Positions 42,779 to 53,600 of a stretch of DNA of 64,000 bases are shown in pieces; position 1 is the first letter of the stretch, and each line of letters begins with the position of its first letter. A program made the position numbers and the translations under genes. The notes beneath the pieces are model-generated. The model ran no database searches, was not told the origin of the DNA, and saw only the letters and a program-made list of their open reading frames with translations. This stretch comes from Symsagittifera roscoffensis (lineage: Eukaryota; Xenacoelomorpha; Acoela; Convolutidae). The stretch is taken from NCBI RefSeq assembly GCF_963678635.1, contig NC_087062.1, forward strand, positions 80,948,751 to 81,012,750, in the 5' to 3' direction.

Positions 42779-43508
42779 GGGAAAGTTGCTAGATAAAACA
42801 GTGGGAAATTGCTATTCGCAATTTCTGTCACAATACAACGAGAGTAGAGCTGTCCCATCTGAAACAGAGACAAGCGTATTCCCGAGGACTGGATTGTCAT
42901 CACTCGATTGGATTATTATTTGAACTGAACTAGAGTGAACCTTCGGTGGAAAGGTGGACAGCTTGAGTGTCCCAATGGTTCACGAGAAACTACATTCTAG
43001 AGTTAAAACTTGTCCTTGTCATTGAAACATTAAAACTCATTTAGTTACATTATTTAATTCTCGAGTTAATTACCGACTGAAGTACTTCCCTTTCTTGAGT
43101 GTGCTGCGATGTGAGTACTTAATTTAAATTTCTAGAGTGTGTTTTATAATTGTTATGTTGAGGTAAGGCGAGTTTTAGGTTGATCCATCTGAAATGGATC
43201 AAAGTTCCACTGTCTAATAAAAAGTAACTTAACGGATTGTTCCGACCCGGTTTTTAACGGCGTTCATGTATTTTGGGTATATAGAGACCTAAGTATGGGG
43301 ACGTTATTATTTCTAGAGTGGGGGGATATTTTGGTAGTAGCCTTTAAGCTGTAACGGGTCGTAGTCTCATGTCACAAGCGAACCGAATTGGCTCCGACTG
43401 ATTTGAGGTAGAAAAACACAAGAGATAGTGTCACTGACTCTTGAGCCAATGGTTATAGGGCCTATTTTTCTTAAGCCTCATGTGTGAATGCAGTAGACGA
43501 ATGTTACA
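42749..43508 (+). repeat. P2 5' LTR, truncated at its start
   Basis: Lacks about 140 bp relative to the 3' LTR (59937-60803). The 3' LTR in turn lacks about 31 bp that this copy has near 43171-43201 (TTTTAGGTTGATCCATC and on). It ends GAATGTTACA at 43508. Confidence 0.88.
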
Positions 43509-43518
43509 TAGTGTTTTT

Positions 43519-46500
43519 ATGGCGCTCCTCAAACCTTTCGGTAAACAGCCGAACGCTCTAGCCGACACTTGGGTGGAAGTGATGAGATTACACCTAGAGC
43601 AAGATAACTTGAATGATGAAAGACAAGCATGCACAGCCATACTCAGCAACTTAGAAGGCACGGCATTAAAATGCGTGGTTGCAAAGAAAGAAGAAGAACG
43701 CGATACCGCGGACAAGATCTTCGAAATATTGCTGAATCGATTCGGGTCAGGCATGAAGGGTCACCAAGCGATGATGCGATTTGAAAAGAGAAGGCAGAGT
43801 GACGACGAGTCAATTGATCGATTCCTAGATGACCTCGAGAGCTTGAGAAGAAGGAGTGACCCAGAGGAGTCGACAAACAGAAGAAATTTTAGCATTGCCT
43901 CGAAGTTCATTGATGGGGTAAAAAGTGATGACTTAAGAACAATGTTAGCAGCATACTACACATTGTCGAAAGACAGCGCACCAACCCCAGAAGAAATGAG
44001 ACAGAAATCAAGGGAATACATGCTGATGAAGCCCAAGAAATACTCATATTCAGAAAACAGGAACACGCAAGGGGGAGGCCAACCCCAGAGGTCATCATGG
44101 TACAAACCTAGAGATGATATGGACAAGCGCAGATCATGCGCGAACTGCGGGTCGGCGGATCACCACGTGGCTGACTGCACAACATACAAACAAGGCATGA
44201 AGAGCCTAGGATACGCACCGGATGAGGAGCACATGAGCCAGATGGAGGAACACGAGTACTATAATGGCTTAATCATCAAGATAGGCGCAAGATGCTTCTT
44301 CTGTAACCAGGAGGGGCACTTCAGAATGGATTGTCCCTTGTTCTGGGAAGCGGTCAAGGACCAGAGTCACCCCAAACATAAGTTGGCATTAGCGGCGGTG
44401 CAGAATCAGCGGAACATGCAAAACGAGTTTGAATCTAGGAACTTAGGAGCACCAAGCACGGAATTGCCGACGAAGACAGTGAAAGCTGTAACACATGTTA
44501 AGGGTGCGATAGAATCCGCGGCCGGGAACTCTCTAGAGATAAATTATGAGAAAGCGGCGACGGAAGCAATTGCCAAAGTGAAACAGGATCTGGCTGCGAA
44601 AGAAATAGAGCAACGACTAAAGTTGGAGATCGAAAGACAGAATTTTAACGAAGCATTAACCGGATCAAACTCAACACCAGAGGCCGTACCGGGCTCAACA
44701 AAGACCGGGAATTGTAACACTGTAAAAATGGTGACGGGAAAGCCATTCGGCATATCGAAAATTGGGGCTAGAATTATGTCGATAATCACAGTGGGCGGCC
44801 ACGAGGTAACCAGAAACTTGAGCGAACCGAGCGACCAGACCATAATGCACATTGACGTGTACGCAGATTACTTGAGTTGTATAAGCCCACAAACGACTTC
44901 TAGAGCGCTGAGAGCACTACTCATGAGAGGGGGCAGCAAGTCGGTAAGTGTTGATAACAGGTATACTGAAGCTTATGGTCCACACGAGGTGATGCTAAAT
45001 ATAGATGGGATCAACATCTATACCAAGACAATGATAACATATGACGAAGACCTAATTGGGCAATTCTACATAGGGAATGAAGAGTTGAAAGTGAGATCGA
45101 TTGGACACTGCGCCATGCTTGAAGAAGATGCAATGCACATCGGGACGGAGGCAGATGTGACAGGGCACGTGCTAGATATAAGTGGCAAAAAGACTCAGTT
45201 ACGTGGGTTACTTGATACGAGAGCAGTCTCGAGCGTCATACCAATCGAAACTTGGGAACGGATGGGCTTTGACAAAGGTGACTTGATAGACTCGAGAATA
45301 CGGCTGTCAGCTGCAAACAAAGGGGCCCTTCGGGAGCTGGGCAGGACGCCGATAATAGCCCTCAATTTGGGGGAACGTAACCTGTGGATGAGCTTTATCG
45401 TGGTAGAAAACCTAGATAAATCTGACCAATTCATTTTGGGCAGAGACTTCATCAGGAATTTCGACGTAACGATTGATCTAAATAACGCAATGTTCAGGAT
45501 ACGGAACCCGGATAAGAGGTACGCAATCAAACCGGTAAATTTAATAATGGCAAATGAAAACAAAGCACCGGTATTCTTGAGTAGGAGGGTGAGGCTAAAA
45601 GCTAATGAAGAGGCAATCGTAGGCTTGAGGATGAAAAATTACAATGAACTAAGTGACAACAAGCAAGTGTGTATAGTTCCGAATCCTAATAGTCAAAGTG
45701 CTGCTGTTTTAGGAAGATCATTCTCGATAACGAAGAGCGGCCTCTATGTCAGTGTCTTGTTGAATACCCTTGATATACCGATCACGATACAGAGAGGGAG
45801 GAAACTGGGATATGCTTTACCGGTTAAAACTCGATATGAAACGATTGAGAACTCAAAACAAAATGAAGTTGTTGATTGTCCCAATCACAGGGACAAAATT
45901 TGTATCTTGAGACGATTGCAGAAAATAAAAGATTCTTCAGGTCTTATTAAATCACTTAAGTCAGAAACGGACGATGGGCTGTCGAGCTGTTCGAATTTTC
46001 CAGAGCGACCCATACTAGATGAAATGCTAACTGATAAACCGGTTCTGCCGGAGATTGAACATTTGAGGGGCAAACTGAAAGATGAACAGCTCGAAGCCAT
46101 CAAGGACGTACTAGAGCGGAACGAGGAAGTTTTTTCGAGGCATAAGGCGGATATCGGGTGTTGTAATTTTGTTGAGCATGAAATAGAACTTGAGGAAAAC
46201 GCGGTACCACACAGGGAGGGTGCGAGGCGCATGACCCCACACAAATCGGACGCGTGTAGAAAAGAAATCGAGACGTTACTAGAGTATGACATGATAGAAC
46301 CATCCAAGTCACCGTGGGCGCGTGGAGTAGTGATGGCCAAAAAGAAATGCGACCAGTTGAGGTTTTGTTGTGACTTTCGATACCTGAACTCCGTCACGGT
46401 GAAGGATGCCTATCCCATACCTAGAATTGATGAGAGCTTCTCGAAGTTAGGTGATGCAAAATTTTTTACGACTCTTGATTTAGGCTCCACCTTTTGGCAG

Positions 46501-47133
46501 GTACCACTAAGGAAGCAGGACAGGGACAAGACAGGGTTTGCCTGCGAGTTGGGTCTGTTTCAATGGAAACGGATGCCGTTTGGACTTTGCAATGCCACAG
46601 CCACGTTTCAGCGGTTGATGGCACACGCGCTGATAGGCGTGACGAAGAAGTATGGCAATCTGGTAATGTGCTACGTGGATGACGTGGTAATAGCGACGCC
46701 AACACTGGAAGACCACATTGAGAGACTTGACGAAGTGTTTGCATGCATGAAACCGTCGGGGCTTAAGTGTAAAGCATCAAAGTGCGAGATACTCAAGGAC
46801 TCAATAAAATACTTGGGCAGGATGGTAGACAAGCACGGCATCAGACCTGATACGGACGCCGTAGAAGCAGTCCTAACCTGGAAATCACCGAAGACAGAGC
46901 ACCAGTTGATGAGCTTCCTGGGTTTCGCTAACTATTATAGAGAGTTTATCAAAGGCTACGCGGACAAGGTATACCCGATGCAACAATTAATGAGACACAA
47001 GGGCAAGAAGTTCACGTATAACAACGCAGCAGAAGAGTCATTCCAGACAATAAAAAAGAGCTATGTGAGGCACCAGTACTGGGTATGCCGACTGAGAAAG
47101 GGATGTACGTGCTGGACACGGATGCGTCGGTAG
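43519..47133 (+). pseudogene. P2 Gag-Pol: Gag, protease and RT
   Basis: The ATG at 43519 lies in the remnant PBS and is fused to mid-Gag. Order: capsid-like domain (F-E-I-L-L-N-R-F-G near residue 80), zinc knuckles C-A-N-C-G-S-A-D-H-H-V-A-D-C and C-F-F-C-N-Q-E-G-H-F-R-M-D-C (about residues 206-270), protease at about residue 565, and RT with L-D-L-G-S-T-F-W-Q and C-Y-V-D-D. The protease motif reads D-T-R-A (Arg codon 45220-45222) instead of D-T-G-A, which should abolish activity. Gag and protease are in one frame without the stop seen in M. The frame is lost at an A-run at 47050-47056 (one A fewer than needed), so the last ~25 residues are out of frame. Confidence 0.93.
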
Positions 47134-48812
47134 TCGCAATTTCTGGGATTCTCCACCAAGAACAAGATTGGAATGGGAAGACAGTCTTGAGACCAATAGC
47201 GTACGGGAGCAAAGTCCTGAGTGACACGGAAACGAAGTACGGGGCACCGAAAGCAGAGACGTTCGCGGTGGTTACCTTTGTCGAGAAATACAGGGCATAC
47301 CTGGGCAGTGAGCCATTCAAGTTGCGAGTCGACAACCGAGCACTGAGCTGGCTGAAAACGTACTCAATGGACCAAAGTTACATTGGGAGGTGGATAGTTC
47401 ACCTGGACGGATACAACATGATAATTGAGCATAGAACACGAGATAAACATCAGAATGCCGACAGCTTGAGTAAGAAGACGGAGTTCTATGAGAGACAAGA
47501 GCAAAGAGAGGCAGACAGACCTGAAATCAAAGATGGCTTCTCCTTCATGGACAAGGAAACATACGACAGTCTTCCACTCACGAGATGGCTGGACAAGTCA
47601 GGCAAACCGATAGAAGATCATCCTGAATTACCTAAAGAACCTCCAGAAAAGACCATCTTGAAGAAGAGCAAAAGGATTCCGATAGAGATAATACTAAAGT
47701 CGAAGATCGTGAAGGAGACGCTCAAGGCAAAAGGCTATGATCTTAACCAGGTAGAAGCAGGAACTGCACAGATAGATGATGAGTTAATGAGGTTGCTCGA
47801 GAAACTATCAGATGATAAGCCCGTGATCCAAGAGAAGGGTCAAGAGGAACCGGAAGTCACTATACTTCGGAGAAAAGAGACAGTGAACGATACTGACTCC
47901 TCAAGAGGAAGCGTCACTGACACCAAAGATGTCGTGCGGTCACTGGTTGACAAGATCCCCGAAAACATTCTGGACCAGACCAAGGTTAGGAAAAAGAAAG
48001 TGACGTTCAAAGAAGATACAGGACACCTGGGACTAGGTCAAGAGTCCGGGGAGTGTTCCATGTTCTCGGAAGAAGAAACCGGGGAAGAAGAATTGTCCGG
48101 GGAGCGTGAAGGATGGGATGAAGACTCGGATGAGAGCAGCGAAAACCAAGACAGTCTGTGCATGATATTGGCGGAAGAGAAGACACGGCACCACGACAGG
48201 GAGTTACAGACGGATCCATCTTCAGGAACGTACAATTTGGACATACAGGAGATACGAGGTGGTGAGGAACTTGAGAAAATTGCGGTTACACGGAAGCCAT
48301 TCAGGGAACTATCATGCAACTCAAACATCAGAACGAATCTGGTGCCAGAAGATGAGATGAAAATCGTGAAAAGAATGATATGCGTGAAGCTGAGCGACGA
48401 CATCCACAACCCTGGTGAGATGAATGGACAGATCATGGCGCTAAAGGAGCATGTCAAGGCGAGATACAGGCTGTCAGACCTAGTAAGAGCCCAAAAGAAT
48501 GACAAAATGACAAGTAACCTCTCCAAATGGATCCAGTCGGGGGTCAAGGAGAAGGGGGAACTCGAGGAAGACAGCTACAAGATCTTGAGCCAGTTCTACA
48601 AAGAAAAGAAAGACTTACTCTACCACACAGCTGATGGGGTGGTAGCATGCAAGAGGAAGGATGAGGAGAAGATATTACACAAACACAACCTCATCATACT
48701 ACCGCAATTGTATCAAACGCAGGTGCTTTTCAGATCGCACGACCAGATGGGACACCAGGGGATAGATAAAGTACAACAAAGGATACTTTACAGGTTTTTT
48801 GGCCAGGAATGA
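47085..48812 (+). pseudogene. P2 Pol: RNase H and integrase zinc domain
   Basis: Continues Pol in the next frame: V-L-D-T-D-A-S, K-A-E-T-F, R-V-D-N-R-A and N-A-D-S-L-S give the RNase H active-site residues. A linker holds two polypurine-like motifs (48044-48054, 48093-48105), then the H-D-Q-M-G-H part of the integrase zinc domain. A one-base change in a T-run near 48796-48801 ends the frame just before the Cys pair. Confidence 0.88.
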
Positions 48813-50146
48813 GAAAAGCTTGCGAGAGATGGGTGAATGCCTGCCTGGCATGCCTCCAGGTAAAAGACCCAAGGAAGATGAAGTTTCCCCTCAAGTCTGT
48901 CGAGAGCTCGGAATTCAATGAAGTGGTGCAGATAGACCATCAAAAAATCTGCATAACCAGTATCTACGACAATGAAAAGATAGGAGTGGAGTCTGAAGCA
49001 GGATCATTTGTAGAAGAAGACTGGAACGACCCGGAGCAAGATGAGGTGCCGAAGTGGATGGAGCCAGATCGACCAATACCACCGGAAACCAGGACTGGCA
49101 ATCGTAAACGCACCGGCATGAGGTACAACAGGTACGGGGATGACTTCTTGATCGATAAGATACAGCCAGACGAATTGGGAGAGGAACTACTGAGTGCAGG
49201 CGAACTGGAAGCCGAAGAGGAATGGCAGGTCATTGACGATGGTGGACACTATCCGCAGGAAGACTACTCGACGCCAGAAGTGGAGACGGATCTCGAACAG
49301 AGTGAGATAGAGAGGAGGGAGAATACGAACTTGAGGATACTAGAGTGGATGCGCGACTTCAAAGACGAGAGCCGCGAAGGACAAAGCATTCAACAAGTCG
49401 ATGTATCAGCGGCAAATTACATGAAGACAGAGGACCCTCTTTTCGGATGGACGGCAACAGACAGGCCACTGGACATTCCTCAGGACAATTCAGACCCGAC
49501 AACATCGACGGGGACGTCGATAAATATTTTTGTCCGGGGAGTGGGGGTAGGACTTACCCACACCGAAAATTTGATAATAAAGAAGCTCAAGGAAGTGAGA
49601 GAAACAAGCGAATTGGAACTGGAGGAAGAAGAGCCAGAGCCTACTATAGGTCGGAATTTCAAAACGAAATTCGAAATACCCAATGAATACTCGGAAAACA
49701 TCATGATAACGGATAGCGACTTCATCCTGTCAAACAGGACTAGTGCGATCTGCATCACGGCGGACATGAGTTTCAATTCAAGATTGGAAGCTGACTTCAA
49801 AAGAGAGTACCAGAACGTGGAGTTTCTGTTCAGACAGAGACCAGGACTGGGAGGAATGGCAGCGCTTCCACCATCAGTAGCACAAGTCCCGGGCAAATAC
49901 CTGTGCTTCCTAGTGACGAGGGTCAATGACAGGAACACGATCGATCCCGAACACGTGATGTTGGCACTAACAAGACTACGAGACTTCATGACTGAAAGAG
50001 GAATAACGGAGGTCTCGATGCCGGTGTATGACCCAAACAGGGGCAAACTGAGCTCAAGGGAATTGTACGCTATCCTACACGTAGTCTTCGCGGAAACTGA
50101 AGTAATGGTGTATCTGCACAAGAAATACTACTTGAGCATCAGCTGA
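48809..50146 (+). pseudogene. P2 Pol: integrase with deleted core, linker and macrodomain
   Basis: Begins with the Cys pair (C-L-A-C-L-Q) and Q-I-D-H-Q-K-I, then at about 48960 jumps to the post-integrase acidic linker. About 0.9 kb present in P1 (1-895), holding the second Asp and the Glu of the D,D-35-E triad, is missing. The linker keeps the polypurine-like motif at 49532-49542 (F-V-R-G-V-G). The last ~160 residues are the macrodomain, complete and in frame, with L-H-K-K-Y-Y-L-S-I at the end as in M. This is the clearest case of the macrodomain being fused to Pol. Confidence 0.85.
49640..50146 (+). other. P2 macrodomain within Pol
   Basis: TARG1/OARD1-like pattern as described for P1: S-A-I-C-I-T-A-D, D-F-K-R-E-Y, Y-L-C-F-L-V-T-R, A-L-T-R-L-R-D-F, G-I-T-E-V-S-M-P-V-Y and V-V-F-A-E-T-E. 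In frame with Pol. Likely role, by family: binding ADP-ribose or related adducts. The residues expected for hydrolysis are not kept (Arg for Lys, Gly for Asp). Confidence 0.72.
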
Positions 50147-50644
50147 GTTGGGGACACGGGGGTCTCGAGTTGGGCGTGAGGGGGGAGTCTTGAGTTAGGT
50201 ACTGGGGTGCGGCACAGGTAAATGGATCTTAAGACGCGATTGGCATGACAATTGAATTTTAGAAGAATTAACGGTGCTAAAACATAAAATGAATCTGCAT
50301 GCTTTTAAGGAAATTCCAATTGAATTGTTTTAAGTGAAATGAGAATGATAAGATTTTAACCATACTGGTAGAAGGGGGGTTTCTAGGTTAGGAACATGAC
50401 ATGTTAAGTCTTAATATGGTTTCTGTTTTCAGATCAAGTTTGAAAAACAAAGTTGAAAATCCAACTATACTCAAGCGAGAGACAGAAAGAGAAATCTTGA
50501 TTGAACTCGCGATAATCGACACCTACAGCAAGTATTTGCAAGGGAACATTTCTAGAGAATTCTTGAGTTGGGTAATACTTGAGTCGGTAAGGTAATTCTT
50601 GAGCTGGTTAATACATACTTGAATACATCCCGAAGTCACAAAGA
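50147..50644 (+). promoter_or_regulatory. P2 gap between pol and the large ORF, with splice acceptor
   Basis: Non-coding. TTCTGTTTTCAG ends at 50432; P1 has the same type of site at the same place, and both share GGTGCTAAAACATAAAATGAATC upstream in part (50273 on). Suggests spliced expression of the large ORF. Confidence 0.55.
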
Positions 50645-53600
50645 ATGGCAGACAGATTCTGGAAATCCATGCCCGCGGCCCTGAAGAAGCCTACTCTTGA
50701 TGAGCTGTACAGACGCCTGAGGGACCTGAATTACACCCGGATAGACGAGAGAATGGCGGGAATGCTGAATGCCATCCTCCAGTTGGAAGACCAGGGTGAA
50801 TGCAGGGAGTCTGCGACGGAGGCTGTCTTGATGATCGGCTACACCACCGAGGGAATATCAAACCAAGAACAGACCAGATGGTTGTCTTGGAATGTGGATG
50901 GAGGAGTAAGGGGCTTTGACTTGGCAAGGAATCCTGGCCTGAGTAACAACACCGAATATGGCGCAGGGGAATTCCCACTACCAACTAGGCCAACAGCAAG
51001 ACCTACAGGCCAGAGCCCGAGTAAGGTGCTATCGATGACGCGAGCCCAACAGACGACCGAGGCATATCCGGATCTTGGTGTTCTAAGGAAAGAGCTCGAG
51101 AAGACGCAGAAGGAAAGGAACAAGGCGAACCTCGATCGGGATCAGGCAAAGCTGGATCGGGAGAAGGTTCAGCTGGAAAGGGACCAGGCGGTCAACGAGC
51201 GAGATCAGACTCTGAGGGTGCTTGAGATGCTAAAAGCTGAACATCAGCAGGAGCTAAGGGTGCGGGAGAATGCCGCGAATTGTGAACAACTGAAGTCGGA
51301 GTTGGAGAGAATAGAACAACGACAACGCGAACTTGACGCACAGAAGGGAGCCAGGCCAAAGGAACGAGTGGTTACCAGTTCGAGGCCAGAGTCACGCATG
51401 GAAATGGATGAAGCCCCCAGGGCAAGAGGACGGTTCAACCTTGACCGCGAGGCCCGAGAACACATGAGTGAAGGGTTGGAAGTCTGGATACCTAATGACG
51501 CAACGTCTTCCTTGCGTAGCCTAGAGACGCAACCCATACGCCCACTGATGGATGTGGTACTGCCGGGATATACCCCAACCTCGACCTCGAGTGACAGTCA
51601 GGTGAGCGGCGGCTCATCGCGTCTGAAGGAGCTGGGCGAGAAGTTGCGACAGAAAAATCGTGAAAAATCGGCAAGACCGGAGCTTCCCCCAACTTGGAGG
51701 GAACAACCGGTCAGGAGCGTCGTGATCTCGAGTTATAAGAAAAACACAGAGAAGAGATACCACAGGCACAATCGGCTGAATTGGAATGCGGAACAGAAAG
51801 CCAGGAGGGACTGCTTTCATGATGCAGCCTGGGTGGAATATCTTGCGCCAACCCGTGTGCCAGAAGGTGCGGTCCACCTAATCATAGGGGACAGCCTGGT
51901 GCGGGTGTTGACCCGGATCCAATCGCACTGGCAGACAGGGATCTTGAGTTTCGCTGGAGCTGCCACGCCACAGATGTTGGCAACGCTTGAGATGCTAGGG
52001 ATGACTGAAGTGTACACGGTTACCCTGATGATCGGGACTAACGATGTATCAAGGGGAGAGGCGAGGAAAATAACGAGGCTGCACGACAATATGAGCTGCC
52101 TTCTTGAGGAGCTGAGGATCCAGATGGACCCCATCCTGTTGACAGTATGTACTGTCCCTTACAACATGATGTTCGATCAGCACGCCTTGGAGATGAACGA
52201 GAAGGTGCGGAACCTAAACAGGGTGATCCGAGAAATCCACCGGAAGAGCGTGCTCCCCTTCGGACTGTTGGACGTGGCGGAGCGCATGGAACAAGCGGGA
52301 TTCCCTGAGGACACCTCCAATGATGGAATCCATTTCGATAGACCGAGGGGAGCAGAGTGGCTGAATGACGTCTTTCAAGAACACATAAACACGCTAGAGG
52401 CGGATCTGCTAGAGACGGCCCAATTCACATTAGGGCCACCTCCGAACCCACAATTCCTTGCCTTAAGGGCCTTGTCTGGTCGCTTGGGACCGAGGGTCGA
52501 CATTAGAGACAGCTCGAGGAGCAACCAGGCCAGATTGCAGAGTGCCACGCCAATGGAGTCTGAGGAGGTGACGTCATCAACACCTCCAGGCTCGGCGATA
52601 TCCTCAGTGGTAGTGGCAGAGAGCAAGCGGGAAACGAGGTCTATGGAGACCGCTCGCTTGAGATATCCTGAGAAGGTGAAAGGACTGGACCTAGAGGGTT
52701 TGGAATGCAGGCGAGAATTGGCGGAGACTCTGGGTATTGAACGAGTGTCGCACGAAGACTTAAACAGACATCATTGCGTGGACTGGTTGAAAGCTCATGA
52801 GGCGCACTTCTCGAGAACAAAACTGATGGAGACCGCGGACCTGACCGGAATTCCCACAAAAGCGATCATGGGACCCATCAACTACAGACCTCTCAAGCTG
52901 CTGGGGAGTCCTGGACTAATAGCAGAACCCCCCAAACACCGAACGAGCATCGCCAGGATCAGGTTGGCGACCCCGGCACAGTTGAAGGTGGTGGACAAGC
53001 TGCTCAATCCGGGGGGAATGGAATTGCTAGATGCTGCTTACGAAGGCTCGAAATTGGCGGAAGATCCCAGGTACGGGAAGCCCTGTGGGAGCACCCAGCT
53101 GGCCAAAACCTTAGGAGTTTACGATATAGCAGATCCAGCTGCTGCGAGGGTAGTCATTGTGGCGGGATCAGACTTCGAAGGGACGTCTCCTAAGTTGTTC
53201 TGGCCGGAGACTCTGATATACTCTTTGCCAGGAGCTGAATTAAACCAGATGTTAACTCTAGTGGTGGCAATAAAGTCGGAGATGCCCTGTGAGCCTGAGC
53301 TGCTATTGTTTGCAGGAATGAATGATCATCTGCACGCGACGGGACTTCTTGAGCAGCTGAAGGGCAATGAACCGACATCGAGGAAGATATGGGAAGCCAT
53401 TCAGACGTTGTTTGCAGCGATGAATGAAGTGCAAGAGAATGTTGTCTCGAGATTTGGATCCAAGACGAAGGTGGTGTTCACCACATCCCCTGGATACGTG
53501 AATATGCCACCCGCCCTACAATTCGTGTACGCGGTCTTGATCCTAATAGCAGAGGGGAACGAATGGCGGATTCTAATGGCAGCCCCCAATCGGGAATTGG

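Larger units (their letters stand above)
41354..43665 (+). repeat. Tandem duplication, unit 2
   Basis: Second copy of 38948-41257. It begins with AAAAAATCATTA and runs through the truncated LTR into the gag of P2, where the copies part at 43665. Confidence 0.92.

Noticed and set aside
39240-42923. Small open frames at 39240, 39918, 40304 and their twins at 41646, 42325, 42711
   Set aside because: They are identical in pairs only because the DNA is duplicated; no domain or start context supports them.
47040-47090. Programmed frameshift between RT and RNase H in P2
   Set aside because: M reads this zone without a shift and P2 simply has one A fewer in an A-run, so a deletion is the better explanation.
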